Shown: positions 16,999 to 25,427 of the stretch, in pieces
How positions within the stretch are numbered: position 1 is the first letter of the stretch
Layout: every line of letters starts with the position of its first letter
Notes under the pieces: model-generated
The model's database searches: none
What the model saw: the letters and a program-made list of their open reading frames with translations, nothing else
Told to the model about the DNA's origin: nothing
Position numbers and translations under genes: made by a program
Origin: Bacillus paramycoides
Lineage (GTDB): Bacteria > Bacillota > Bacilli > Bacillales > Bacillaceae_G
DNA: 64,000 nt
Direction of reading: 5' to 3'
Assembly: GCF_001884235.1 (NCBI RefSeq)
Contig: NZ_MAOI01000123.1
Coordinates: 248,001 to 312,000, forward strand

Positions 16999-17679
16999 TT
17001 ATTCTTTAATATATATTACAACGCGACGGTTTTTCTCCCAATTTTGCGGTGAATCATTTGATGCTACTGGTTTTGTGTCTGCATATCCTACCGCCGCTAA
17101 TCGTTTGTCATCTACATTATACACTTCAATTAAGTGGTGAATCATATTAGCTGCTCGTGCTGAAGATAATTCCCAGTTGGAAGGGAATTTTTCATTATGA
17201 ATCGGTCTACTATCTGTATGTCCTTCTACAACAATTGGGTTTGGTACCGATTGAAAGAACCCTACTAATTGACTAATTACTTCTTTCGCTTCTGGTTTAA
17301 CATTCGCATCACCTGTATCAAATATTAAATTGTCTACTATAACGATGCTCACGCCTGTATCTTCTCGATATACATTCACTTGACTAACACCATTATTATC
17401 TACATATGCCTTTAACTTTTTATATAATTCATCCATTCGCTTTTTTGAAACTGCTTTTTCATCATTTTTTTCATGTGAAATATCTGGTATTGTACCTTCC
17501 ATTACTTTCGCATCTACTTGCTCTGCATCACTAAACTTTTCAAGCATCTTCGATAATTTTACTGTATCTTGTTTTGATGTGGCAACTAATAGTACAAAGA
17601 AAGTTAACAATAACATCGTTAAATCAGTAAAAGTCGTCATCCAACGAGGCGATCCTTTTTGCGGTCGTTTTATCATCAT
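16999..17679 (-). CDS. motB: Flagellar stator protein MotB
   Basis: MotB couples the stator to peptidoglycan. The 226-residue protein has one N-terminal membrane segment (WMTTFTDLTMLLLTFFVLLV) with the proton-carrying Asp in FTDLTMLLL, a plug/linker region, and an OmpA-like domain (VEGHTDSRPIHN, NWELSSARAANM) for wall binding. It is short compared with about 260 in B. subtilis but has all domains. It lies 16 bases after motA, and translation is probably coupled. Whether it uses H+ or Na+ cannot be told from this alone. Confidence 0.95.
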   Translation of the reverse strand: MMIKRPQKGSPRWMTTFTDLTMLLLTFFVLLVATSKQDTVKLSKMLEKFSDAEQVDAKVMEGTIPDISHEKNDEKAVSKKRMDELYKKLKAYVDNNGVSQVNVYREDTGVSIVIVDNLIFDTGDANVKPEAKEVISQLVGFFQSVPNPIVVEGHTDSRPIHNEKFPSNWELSSARAANMIHHLIEVYNVDDKRLAAVGYADTKPVASNDSPQNWEKNRRVVIYIKE

Positions 17680-17695
17680 ACCACTCCTTAAAATA

Positions 17696-18529
17696 TTAGG
17701 CGGCTCGTTTTTCTTTTGTCATCTTCGTTTCATATACGTATGTATCAAGTTTTAACTTTAGCTTAGAAGGAATTTGTCCTCGGTAAAGCTCCGAAATTGC
17801 TTCTATTACAAACTTCTTCTCTGTATACAAATCTTCAATACCACGATACACTTTTTCGGATAATGGTATCGCAATCATGTTTGCAATAACAGATCCATAC
17901 AATGTCGTCAACATAGCAACTGCCATCCCTGTACCGATTTGCGATGTGTCTTGCAAGTTTTGAAGCATAATAATAAGACCAATTAACGTTCCTATCATCC
18001 CCCACGCTGGAGCGAAATCACCGATTTTATCTAATAATGTTGCTCCTTTTCTTAACTCATACACCTCTGTTTCAACATCCTTCATTAATACTTCTTTTAA
18101 TTCTGCTTCATCATATCCACTTAACATTAAACGGATCCCCTTTTGAATAAAAGGATTGTCTACTTGCTCTCCATCAACTTCTAATGAGAGCAAACCATGT
18201 TTTTTAGACTTTTTCGAAAAATCAACGAACAAATCCGTTAACTGTTCTAAATCCTCCTCTCTTCTATGTAAAACAGTAAAAATACTTTTCGTATATTTTT
18301 TTATTTCTCCAAATCTATATGCCACCACAATTGTCGCTGTTGTTCCCCCTATAACAATTAAAATAGATGAAACATCTAAAAAATTTTTAAAAGCGTTTAT
18401 TCCACCACCGCCAAGCATGATCGCCGCAATTACAATGACAAAACCTATTAAAATGCCAAATGGGCTAGAAATATCAAACTTTCTCTTTTTCCTTTGTGGC
18501 CTAACTAACACTTGATTTTCGTCTCCCAT
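17696..18529 (-). CDS. motA: Flagellar stator protein MotA
   Basis: MotA forms the pentameric stator channel around MotB and contacts FliG. The 277-residue product has four membrane segments (about 22-45, 50-70, 165-190, 200-222), the cytoplasmic loop with charged residues, and the conserved APAWGMIGTLIGLI block at about 174 that lines the channel. The start at 18529 (MGDENQVLVRPQRKKRKF) follows GGGCAGGA. It is the first gene of the leftward chemotaxis block; the promoter lies in the divergent gap 18530-18700. The ordinary length and intact motifs leave little doubt. Confidence 0.95.
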   Translation of the reverse strand: MGDENQVLVRPQRKKRKFDISSPFGILIGFVIVIAAIMLGGGGINAFKNFLDVSSILIVIGGTTATIVVAYRFGEIKKYTKSIFTVLHRREEDLEQLTDLFVDFSKKSKKHGLLSLEVDGEQVDNPFIQKGIRLMLSGYDEAELKEVLMKDVETEVYELRKGATLLDKIGDFAPAWGMIGTLIGLIIMLQNLQDTSQIGTGMAVAMLTTLYGSVIANMIAIPLSEKVYRGIEDLYTEKKFVIEAISELYRGQIPSKLKLKLDTYVYETKMTKEKRAA

Positions 18530-18700
18530 ATTCCTGCCCTTCCTTTTCGTTTTTATAAAACATTTTTTTATTTTAATAATACGTTTTCATATATAATAAC
18601 CATTATACGACTTTCATCTATTTATCGCAATATACTCATAAAATTGACACATTTCATTTCTATACTAGAATTATAATATAGCAGTGTGAGGAGGATCCCT

Positions 18701-19303
18701 ATGGAACATACTATTTTACAGGTCATTGCATTAGCAGAAAAACTAAAATACGAAATGCGACACAGCTGGCTCTCTAACGGACGCCAAGAAAGTGTTGCAG
18801 AACATACATGGCGTATGTCGCTAATGGCCATCTTAGTTGAGCCTTATTTAGATCAAAAAGTAAATATAGAAAAATTACTTAAAATGGTCATTATTCACGA
18901 CCTTGTTGAAGCTGAAGCAGGTGACATCCCCGCCTTTGACACGATGAATAGCCGTGAATTACAATTACAAAAACAAAAAAATGAGCAAGAGGCCATTTTA
19001 AATATTAAACGTACATTAGAAGGTCCTCTTGGGGAAGAATTACACAATTTATGGATGGAATTCGAAGCGAAAGAAACGTATGAAGCAAAAGTTGCTAACG
19101 CGCTTGATAAACTTGAAGTGAAAATTCAGCATAACGAAGCTGACATTGATACGTGGCTACCAATTGAGCATAAGATGACTTTCCAAGTTGGTAAACATAC
19201 AGATTTTGACTCTTTCTTATCCAAATTACAAAAACTCATTGAACAAGAAGGAGAAAAAAAATTACTCGCTGCTGGCATTGACGTCGAAGCTTGCAAACAG
19301 TAA
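18701..19303 (+). CDS. HD-domain phosphohydrolase (YfbR-like nucleotidase family)
   Basis: Members of this family hydrolyse deoxynucleoside 5'-monophosphates or related phosphates using a metal held by H...HD...D. Here His35 (SVAEHTWRM), His66-Asp67 (IIHDLVEAEAGD) and a later Asp (NALDKLE) are in place. The 200-residue length is usual. The start at ATG 18701 is preceded by GAGGAGG; a GTG at 18686 lies inside that site. The gene is transcribed away from motA and ends at a perfect bidirectional terminator. The true substrate is unknown. It is probably a housekeeping gene unrelated to motility. Confidence 0.85.
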   Translation: MEHTILQVIALAEKLKYEMRHSWLSNGRQESVAEHTWRMSLMAILVEPYLDQKVNIEKLLKMVIIHDLVEAEAGDIPAFDTMNSRELQLQKQKNEQEAILNIKRTLEGPLGEELHNLWMEFEAKETYEAKVANALDKLEVKIQHNEADIDTWLPIEHKMTFQVGKHTDFDSFLSKLQKLIEQEGEKKLLAAGIDVEACKQ

Positions 19304-19313
19304 CCGTTTAATT

Positions 19314-19350
19314 ATGAAATAAGACACTCAAAATGAGTGTCTTATTTCAT
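19314..19350. terminator. Perfect bidirectional terminator
   Basis: ATGAAATAAGACACTC and GAGTGTCTTATTTCAT arms surround an AAAAT loop, shared by the HD hydrolase (plus) and the Hfq-like gene (minus), whose last codons lie in the stem. Confidence 0.9.
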
Positions 19351-19530
19351 AATTGTTGATACTGCCTGTTTGTAAATAAGTTGTTGCTTCCCATCTACTA
19401 ACATTAAAATTGTAAATTTATCTACCCCAACTACTTTTCCTACTATTCTTACTCCGCTCTTTAAAAATATAGTAACTGTACCTTTTTCTTCTTTTATTTG
19501 TTTATACAATTCTTCTTGTAAACGTTCCAA
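19342..19530 (-). CDS. hfq: Hfq-like RNA-binding protein, atypical
   Basis: This 62-residue Sm-like protein consists of an N-terminal helix (residues 1-13), Sm1 (VTIFLKSGVRIVGKVVGVD) and Sm2 (KQQLIYKQAVSTIM). Canonical Hfq has YKHA in Sm2; here it is YKQA, and the loop normally reading LNGFQLRG is KSGVRIVG, so RNA-contacting residues differ. The start is a TTG at 19530 with AAAGGAG ten bases upstream. It follows a Spo0E-like gene by 54 bases. The B. cereus group is known to carry several Hfq paralogues; this looks like the divergent chromosomal one. Hexamer formation cannot be judged from the sequence. Confidence 0.85.
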   Translation of the reverse strand: MERLQEELYKQIKEEKGTVTIFLKSGVRIVGKVVGVDKFTILMLVDGKQQLIYKQAVSTIMK

Positions 19531-19584
19531 TAACTGTTCTCTCCTTTGTAAGTAAATAATCCTAATATAAAAACTAAAGATTAT

Positions 19585-19749
19585 TCACTTATACACTTTG
19601 TCTTTTATATTCATAAACTTATTAATTAATATATCTAAATCTCGACTAAATAACAAAACTTTATTATGTCCTAATCCATATGTTGCAACTAGTCGAATTA
19701 ATTCTTGCTTATTATTTTCTATAGTATCTTGTAGATTTCTCATCTCCAT
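19585..19749 (-). CDS. Spo0E-family phosphatase-like small protein
   Basis: This 54-residue protein has the Spo0E signature: a first helix (IENNKQELIRLVATYGLGHN), then the S-x-x-L-D-x-L-I type motif (SRDLDILINKFM) near residues 35-46. Spo0E-type phosphatases remove phosphate from Spo0A-P and delay sporulation. Translation was read by eye: ATG 19749 (or 19743 two codons later) to TGA 19585. A GGGAG site is eleven bases upstream. It precedes the Hfq-like gene and likely shares its transcript. The target could be Spo0A or another receiver. Confidence 0.85.
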   Translation of the reverse strand: MEMRNLQDTIENNKQELIRLVATYGLGHNKVLLFSRDLDILINKFMNIKDKVYK

Positions 19750-20135
19750 CTCTTTACAAGCTCCCTTTTCCCATAATATTACTTGTAAAATTATAGTACA
19801 TTTTTACACATAAAAAAATATAAAAATGTTTTTTTACAAATTTTATATTTGTGAAAAGAAAGTTTAACGTAATTGTAAGTTACATCACAATTTATTTAAC
19901 AACTCGTTCACTTATTATACACTTCCATGTCATCTTACCACTTATCCCACTATTTGCAATCAGTAATACTCCCTATTCAAAATACGATATGACGTATACT
20001 GAACATCAAACCTAAATGAACTCACAGGCTTTTGTCTAATTAGAAGTAAGACTTGCTCCTTTTCCATATAAAAACATACTGTATACAGTAATCCATTAAT
20101 TATATAGATTAATTTACTAACAAGGAGGAAAAAAC
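19750..20135. other. Intergenic region upstream of YjcZ-like gene
   Basis: This is AT-rich DNA without a gene. A perfect 14-bp palindrome, TACTGTATACAGTA, lies at 20077-20090, and CATACTGTA at 20075-20083 fits the -10 pattern CATANNNTA of mother-cell sporulation sigma factors, though I saw no good -35 partner. Confidence 0.4.
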
Positions 20136-20255
20136 ATGAGCTTTGGTGGTAGTTGCGCTGGTTTCGGCGGGGGATTTGCTTTACTCATCGTACTATTCAT
20201 CCTTCTAATCATTATCGGATGTAGCTGTTGGGGTGGCGGGGGATTCGGATATTAA
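20136..20255 (+). CDS. YjcZ-family small membrane peptide
   Basis: This 39-residue peptide has a Gly-rich N-terminus with Cys (MSFGGSCAGFGGG), one membrane segment (FALLIVLFILLIIIG) and a Cys/Gly-rich tail (CSCWGGGGFGY). This composition matches the YjcZ family of short sporulation-associated peptides in Bacillus. The start is fixed by AAGGAGG eight bases upstream. It stands alone and ends at a terminator at 20316. Expression in sporulating cells is expected from the family, not shown here. Confidence 0.85.
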   Translation: MSFGGSCAGFGGGFALLIVLFILLIIIGCSCWGGGGFGY

Positions 20256-20315
20256 TATAAAATATCCTTTCCGTTAAGCTCAAAATGAATGAGTGCGTTA
20301 GCTAAAAACTATACG

Positions 20316-20343
20316 AAAACAGCTCATATTTGAGCTGTTTTTT
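20316..20343 (+). terminator. Terminator after YjcZ-like gene
   Basis: AAAACAGCTCA, a short loop and TGAGCTGTTTTTT. There are about 60 bases between the gene and the hairpin. Confidence 0.85.
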
Positions 20344-20443
20344 CATACTTTCGTATGAATTTATATCCTTCTTTTTAGCGATTTCAATAAACAAAACATC
20401 GTTTAATATGAAATAAGAAACATTATTACTAAGGAGGATTATA

Positions 20444-20911
20444 ATGATTAAAGGTCTTTATGAAGCACATTTACCTGTCCATAATTTAGAAGTTTCAATA
20501 CCTTTTTACGAATCACTAGGGCTAAAATTATATAAAAGAGACAAGGATATCGCCTTCTTTTGGATTGTAGAAAATGAAAGTTGGCTTGGCCTTTGGGAAG
20601 GAAAAGAATACAAAGTTAATTATCATCCATCCTTACGACATATCGCTTTCCAAGTAAGCTTACACGATTTAGAAAACGCGATACACTGGCTAAATCAAAA
20701 AGGAATTTCAGCAAGGAAAGACTTCGGAATGGAACCAATTGAGCCTATCGTTTTTCCCGAACTAGCACACGCCTCTGTATATTTTAACGATCTTGATGGA
20801 AATAGTTTAGAATTTATTGCAAAATTACCTATTGGACTACCCAAAGCAGAAAAAATGTATTTAAGCGAATGGAAAAAGCATGTACAAACATCACCAATAG
20901 ATAGGGATTAG
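20444..20911 (+). CDS. VOC (glyoxalase/dioxygenase superfamily) protein
   Basis: This 155-residue protein consists of two betaalphabetabetabeta units of the vicinal oxygen chelate fold. Metal-ligand candidates are His9 (YEAHLPVHNLE), His66 (LRHIAFQV) and Glu in GNSLEFIAKL, the pattern seen in glyoxalase and FosA/FosB-type enzymes. The substrate is unknown. AAGGAGG precedes the ATG. An MFS transporter begins five bases after its stop, so enzyme and transporter probably form one unit, for instance modification plus export of a toxic compound, which is inference. Confidence 0.8.
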   Translation: MIKGLYEAHLPVHNLEVSIPFYESLGLKLYKRDKDIAFFWIVENESWLGLWEGKEYKVNYHPSLRHIAFQVSLHDLENAIHWLNQKGISARKDFGMEPIEPIVFPELAHASVYFNDLDGNSLEFIAKLPIGLPKAEKMYLSEWKKHVQTSPIDRD

Positions 20912-20916
20912 TTTTT

Positions 20917-22140
20917 ATGTCAGCGCAATCAGTTTCTTATTCCACACTGCTTAAAACAAATAAAAACTTCAAAAAACTATTTTATGGTCAAACGTTAAGC
21001 GTACTTGGAGATTGGTTTCATACTGTAGCTTTATTAACATTCGTCTATAGCATAACAGAATCTCCGTTTATGATAGCGCTCACTTTTATGAGTAAAGGAT
21101 TACCTCAACTCCTTCTTAGCCCATTCATAGGCGGAATTGTAGACCGTTTTTCCAAAAAGAAGATTATGATTTCCACCGATATTCTACGAGGGATTATCGT
21201 CCTCACTTACTTATTTGCATTCTATAAAATTGAGATTATTTTCGTTTCTAATATATGTTTATCTGTACTCTCTTGTTTATTCGAGCCTGCTAAGCAATCA
21301 ACTCTAAAGAATATCGTACATCGAAATCATTTAGTAACCGCTAACTCTCTTTCTAGTACAATCAATGGTTCTATGTCTATTATGGGGGCTTCTTTAGGTG
21401 GGATTATTGCACAATCTTTAAATATTGAGATCGCTTTTTTAATGAACAGCCTGTCATACTTTATTTCAGCCTTTATTATTTATAAAATGCATATCCCTTC
21501 TCGTAATACTTTTAACACGAAAAAAGCATTTATTACTGATATAAAGGATGGTTATACATACATATTACAAAGAAAAATTATTTTAACATTAATTCTTGTC
21601 GGAATTTCATGGGGCATTATGGGAGGCGCTTATCAGCTACTTCTAACAATCTATGCCGAAAGAATTTTCCACTCTAACATCGGAATTTTATATACAGTTC
21701 AAGGAGCGGGACTTATGATTGGTAGTCTTCTCGTTAACTTATATATATCTAAAAATGAAGAAAAAATGAAAAGAGCATTTGGTTGGGCCTATTTACTACA
21801 AGGATTTTTCTTTCTCGGATTCATTCTATCCGATCAACTTATTATCGGTATCATTACATTACTCTGTATGCGTATAGCAGGAGGAATCATCGTTCCACTT
21901 GATACGACATTGCTACAAACGTATACGTCAGAAAATATGATTGGTAAAGTTTTCTCATTCCACTACTCCATTTACGGATCTCTTATTCAGTTATCAATGT
22001 TTATAACAGGATGGCTTTTAGAAATATTTTCTCCGCAAATAATCGGTAGTTCGCTAGCTATATGCTGTATTTTCGTTAGTTTTATATGGCTTTTCTTGTT
22101 TTATCGCGGGGAACTTAGTGAAGAATCTAAAATAGCTTAA
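20917..22140 (+). CDS. MFS transporter (drug-efflux-like)
   Basis: This 407-residue membrane protein has about twelve transmembrane segments, with a MFS loop motif between segments 2 and 3 (GGIVDRFSKKKIM) and a long central cytoplasmic loop. It resembles the MdfA/NorA-like or EntS-like exporters of Firmicutes, of the type annotated only as MFS transporter. Start ATG is weakly preceded by a ribosome site (TAGGGATTAG), suggesting coupling to the VOC gene five bases upstream. It ends at a terminator at 22140-22170. The substrate cannot be predicted. Confidence 0.85.
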   Translation: MSAQSVSYSTLLKTNKNFKKLFYGQTLSVLGDWFHTVALLTFVYSITESPFMIALTFMSKGLPQLLLSPFIGGIVDRFSKKKIMISTDILRGIIVLTYLFAFYKIEIIFVSNICLSVLSCLFEPAKQSTLKNIVHRNHLVTANSLSSTINGSMSIMGASLGGIIAQSLNIEIAFLMNSLSYFISAFIIYKMHIPSRNTFNTKKAFITDIKDGYTYILQRKIILTLILVGISWGIMGGAYQLLLTIYAERIFHSNIGILYTVQGAGLMIGSLLVNLYISKNEEKMKRAFGWAYLLQGFFFLGFILSDQLIIGIITLLCMRIAGGIIVPLDTTLLQTYTSENMIGKVFSFHYSIYGSLIQLSMFITGWLLEIFSPQIIGSSLAICCIFVSFIWLFLFYRGELSEESKIA

Positions 22141-22170
22141 TAGCATGTTTATGTACATGCTATTTTTATT
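22140..22170 (+). terminator. Terminator after first MFS gene
   Basis: ATAGCATGT, a loop and ACATGCTATTTTTATTT, overlapping the stop codon region. Confidence 0.85.
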
Positions 22171-22210
22171 TATGTCGAAATTCATAGGAAAAAGGCGATT
22201 TATTTCTCTT

Positions 22211-22232
22211 ACGTTCTAATTTTTTAGAACGT
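22211..22232. promoter_or_regulatory. Perfect palindrome upstream of ArsR-like regulator
   Basis: ACGTTCTAA, TTTT, TTAGAACGT: a 9-bp perfect inverted repeat. A -10-like TACAAT follows at 22232-22237, so the palindrome covers the -35/-10 spacer of the regulator's own promoter. It is the probable operator for autoregulation. Confidence 0.7.
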
Positions 22233-22268
22233 ACAATAAAATTAGATTATAAGAAAGGAGCTACCATA

Positions 22269-22718
22269 ATGTTTGAGGATCGACTTACCATTTCAGCTGA
22301 ACAACAAAAGCTAATTTCCAATGCAACTCGTATTCAAATTCTTCACCTTTTAAAAGACGAAACACTCACTGCAAAGCAAGTAGCTACTAAACTAAATAAA
22401 TCTGCTGGCAGTGTTCACTATCACATTCAAATTTTATATGACGGAGGTTTACTTGAATTAGTAGATACAAAAGAAAAACGGGGAATTATAGAAAAATATT
22501 ACAAAGCAAAATCTGCTCATTTTTATATTGAAGAAGCGGGCACGGAAGGAACAAATACAGGGAGCCACATTGTTTCTCATTTATTTTTAACTCCAGAGGA
22601 ATTACAACAACTCACTTGGGAGATTTCACAAGTTTTATTACGCTGGGAAAACAAAACCGCTCGTCAATCAAACTCTGAAAAGGAATACGCTATTTCCTGC
22701 CGTATAAAAAAACAATGA
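22269..22718 (+). CDS. ArsR-type winged-helix regulator
   Basis: This 149-residue protein has a winged helix-turn-helix at about residues 15-75 (ATRIQILHLLKDETLTAKQV, then SAGSVHYHIQILYDGGLLEL), the pattern of ArsR/SmtB-like one-component regulators. A C-terminal sensing part of about 75 residues lacks the Cys pairs of metal sensors, so an organic ligand is more likely. AAAGGAG precedes the ATG. It is 13 bases upstream of a MFS exporter, and both lie behind a perfect palindrome at 22211-22232: a repressor-pump module. Binding is inferred. Confidence 0.85.
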   Translation: MFEDRLTISAEQQKLISNATRIQILHLLKDETLTAKQVATKLNKSAGSVHYHIQILYDGGLLELVDTKEKRGIIEKYYKAKSAHFYIEEAGTEGTNTGSHIVSHLFLTPEELQQLTWEISQVLLRWENKTARQSNSEKEYAISCRIKKQ

Positions 22719-22731
22719 AAGAAAGGTCCAT

Positions 22732-23958
22732 ATGCCCATGAAAAATAAACTATTATTATTGTCGGGAACAGGCATTTCTCGTTTAGGTGATTTTATGTAC
22801 CTCATAGCTCTAAACTTAATGGTATTAAATAGTACAAACTCTCCCGCTGCTGTAGCAGGATTATGGATCGTTGGTCCAATTGCCACCGTTGTCACAAAAA
22901 TATGGTCTGGTAGTATAGTAGATCGTTTAAACAAACGGTCAATTATGCTTATCACAGATATTATTCGAGCAGTGCTCATCGGCTGTATTCCACTATTTGA
23001 TTCTATTTGGGCGATTTATATTTTTATCTTTTTGACTCGTATTGCTACATCATTTTTCGATCCAGCTTCATTCACTTATAAAACCATGCTCATACCAGCT
23101 GAAGAACGTGCTCAATTTAATGCTTGGAATAGCCTGTGTACAAATGGGGCTTTTATTATCGGTCCGGCTCTTGCTGGAATACTTCTCACTACATACTCGG
23201 CAGCCTTTGTTATTTACTGCAACTCAATTTCATTTCTACTTTCTACCATTCTCATTTACTTCTTGCCAAACATCACATTACAAACAAAGCAAAACAAAGA
23301 GGTTACAAATACTTTCGTACAAACATTACGAAGCGATTGGAAACAAGTCTTTTCATTCGCACGGACTGAAACTTACATTATTCTCGTATTCGTTCTATTC
23401 CAAGCCACAATGCTTGTCTCAATGGCACTGGATTCACAAGAAGTTGTTTTTACAAGACAAGTACTGTTTTTATCAGATGTAAAATATAGCATGCTCGTTA
23501 GTATAACCGGGGCAGCTTACGTTTGCGGTTCATTTCTTGTCTCTCTCTTTGTAAAACGGTTACCGATTCAATATTGCATCGGCTTAGGTATGATTTTTAC
23601 AGCAGTCGGCTATGTGATTTTCGCCTTTTCAAATTCATTTATGATCGCAGCAAGTGGTTTTATTTTGCTTGGAATCTCTTCATCATTTGCCGGTACTGGA
23701 TTTATAACATTTTATCAAAATAACATCCCAGTACATATGATAGGACGTATCGATAGCGTATTTGACTCAATAAAAAACTTTATCCAAATCTTTTTCATTT
23801 TAGCAATTGGAGCATCTGCACAGTTTCTTTCCGTTCAAATTACTGTGATAAGTAGCTCTTTACTCATCCTCTTCCTTTCCTGTTTATTAGCAATCCGAGT
23901 AATGACTCCTTCAAAAGAAAAATATTTTAAACCTACAGGATCATCATTAGAATATTAA
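22732..23958 (+). CDS. MFS transporter controlled by ArsR-type gene
   Basis: This 408-residue integral membrane protein has about twelve segments and the MFS inter-segment signature (GSIVDRLNKRSIM). It belongs to the same broad type as the transporter at 20917 but is only distantly similar to it. Start: ATG at 22732, with a second ATG two codons later, behind GAAAGG. The gene follows its probable regulator by 13 bases and ends at the terminator at 23968. The substrate is unknown; the ArsR-palindrome arrangement suggests efflux induced by a small molecule. Confidence 0.85.
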   Translation: MPMKNKLLLLSGTGISRLGDFMYLIALNLMVLNSTNSPAAVAGLWIVGPIATVVTKIWSGSIVDRLNKRSIMLITDIIRAVLIGCIPLFDSIWAIYIFIFLTRIATSFFDPASFTYKTMLIPAEERAQFNAWNSLCTNGAFIIGPALAGILLTTYSAAFVIYCNSISFLLSTILIYFLPNITLQTKQNKEVTNTFVQTLRSDWKQVFSFARTETYIILVFVLFQATMLVSMALDSQEVVFTRQVLFLSDVKYSMLVSITGAAYVCGSFLVSLFVKRLPIQYCIGLGMIFTAVGYVIFAFSNSFMIAASGFILLGISSSFAGTGFITFYQNNIPVHMIGRIDSVFDSIKNFIQIFFILAIGASAQFLSVQITVISSSLLILFLSCLLAIRVMTPSKEKYFKPTGSSLEY

Positions 23959-23967
23959 CTGCACAAT

Positions 23968-23993
23968 AAAAAGCGGCTATTTGGCCGCTTTTT
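23968..23993 (+). terminator. Terminator after second MFS gene
   Basis: AAAAGCGGC, a loop and GCCGCTTTTT. Confidence 0.85.
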
Positions 23994-24039
23994 ACATTAA
24001 ATATTTTATAAAGTAAAGACCGCATACTTCTCCTCTAAA

Positions 24040-24071
24040 AAAAGACAAACCCACATCTCAGGTTTGTCCTT
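24040..24071 (-). terminator. Terminator of nitroreductase gene
   Basis: On the minus strand GGACAAACCTGAGATGTGGGTTTGTC is followed by TTTTTTT, directly after the 24076 stop. Confidence 0.8.
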
Positions 24072-24075
24072 TTAC

Positions 24076-24810
24076 TTATTTCTTATTAAATCCTTTCTCA
24101 CTCAAAAACTCTTTCATATGCATTCTCTTCTCTTTGGCCATAAATGAACTCATTGATTCAGTCCATGTTACTTTTTTTTGATTTGACGATCTTTCTTTAT
24201 AATACGCGCTCATCGTATCATCGTATTCGTTTAACAATTCATCATATTTCTTTTCATTATATCCATTTTCATGAAGAATGGCTGCTACTGGTAACCGCGG
24301 TTTAACTCCATGATCTTCATCTGGTACACCGACTGTCATTCCGAACACAGGATATACTTTATCCGGTAAATGAAGCAATTCGCTTACTTCTTTCGGGTTA
24401 TTACGAATTCCACCGATATAACAAATACCGTATCCTAATGATTCTGCTGTAAGTGCTAAGTTTTGTGCAAAAAGTGAAGCGTCTACCGTCGCAACGATAA
24501 AGTCTTCCACCCCTTCATGTTTTATCTCTGTACCATGTTTTTCACATGCAATTTCAAGTCTCTTTAAGTCTGCACAACAAACAAAGAATGCTGCGCAATC
24601 TTTCACATGACGATTTCCAGATAGCTCAGCTAATTTAACTTTTAGTTCCTTATCTGTTACATAAATAACCGAGTACGCCTGGACAAAATGTGAAGAAGCG
24701 GCATGCTGAGCAGCTTGCACCATTCTTTCCACTACATCTTTTGAAATTGGTTCTTCTTTATATTTACGAACTGAAACGTGTTGCTCCATTTTATGTATAA
24801 TCTCATTCAT
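24076..24810 (-). CDS. Nitroreductase-family flavin oxidoreductase (NfrA/NfsA-like)
   Basis: This 244-residue protein has the NfsA-type layout: HVSVRKYKEEPISKD near the N-terminus (FMN-binding Arg/Ser), AAQHAASSHFVQAYSV, then a dimer-swap region with ICYIGGIRNNP, and PRLPVAAILHENGYN at the end. Such enzymes reduce flavin, nitro-aromatics or quinones using NADPH. The start is ATG 24810 with AAAGGAGGG upstream; the frame can be extended to 24870 but without a ribosome site. It stands alone. The exact substrate is unknown. Confidence 0.88.
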   Translation of the reverse strand: MNEIIHKMEQHVSVRKYKEEPISKDVVERMVQAAQHAASSHFVQAYSVIYVTDKELKVKLAELSGNRHVKDCAAFFVCCADLKRLEIACEKHGTEIKHEGVEDFIVATVDASLFAQNLALTAESLGYGICYIGGIRNNPKEVSELLHLPDKVYPVFGMTVGVPDEDHGVKPRLPVAAILHENGYNEKKYDELLNEYDDTMSAYYKERSSNQKKVTWTESMSSFMAKEKRMHMKEFLSEKGFNKK

Positions 24811-24882
24811 AAAAATCCCTCCTTTTTTCTCTCCATAATGAAAAATTAACATATCTTTTTCATTATTCACAACTTATAAGCA

Positions 24883-24919
24883 CAAAAAGAGCAATTCTTT
24901 GCGAATTACTCTTTTTTTT
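24883..24919. terminator. Terminator after DUF4870 gene
   Basis: AAAAAGAGCAATTC and GAATTACTCTTTTTTTT arms lie 80 bases after the minus-strand stop at 24999; U tracts exist in both directions. Confidence 0.7.
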
Positions 24920-24998
24920 AAGTGTCTTTTGTTACGGTAAATGAAATTATATCGACGTTTCGACAAATAACGACGGATTTATATGATAGTAATTCTTG

Positions 24999-25316
24999 TT
25001 AATCCGCTTTCAAAACTTTAATACCTTTAACAATATTCCAAATGAAATAGTAAATCCCTACAAGAATAAACACTGCATACGTTATAATCATCCCAATTCC
25101 AACGCTCTCAGACTGATTGAAGCTTAAGCCGTATACTCCTGATAATGCTAATCCACCAAATAGGATTACATACGGGAAAACGTGGGACCAAAATGCTTTT
25201 TTTGCATGATATTTCACTTCATCTTCCGCAACGAAATAAACGATAATTGGCAGTAAAAATGGTGCAAAAAAGATACTAAAGTAACATAGCGAAGATAATA
25301 TATTATTCCCTTTCAT
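24999..25316 (-). CDS. DUF4870-type membrane protein
   Basis: This 105-residue protein has three hydrophobic segments (about 8-30, 45-65, 75-100), and the short charged stretch DEVKYHAKKAFWSH between the first two is typical for DUF4870/TIC20-like small membrane proteins. Function is unknown. Start ATG 25316 (MKGNNILSSLCYFS) has AGAGGTG six to seven bases upstream; a GTG at 25325 lies in that site. The gene is monocistronic. Confidence 0.75.
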   Translation of the reverse strand: MKGNNILSSLCYFSIFFAPFLLPIIVYFVAEDEVKYHAKKAFWSHVFPYVILFGGLALSGVYGLSFNQSESVGIGMIITYAVFILVGIYYFIWNIVKGIKVLKAD

Positions 25317-25427
25317 ACGATTCACCTCTAAAGTTTTTTGTTACCTTCATTATGTCAGGAAACCACTTTAGAAACTATCGCTTTACCTTTCATTAAGATG
25401 ACATATTTGTAAGATTTACATTAAGGT

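Noticed and set aside
18686-18700. GTG start of the HD phosphohydrolase
   Set aside because: It overlaps the GAGGAGG ribosome site of the better ATG at 18701.
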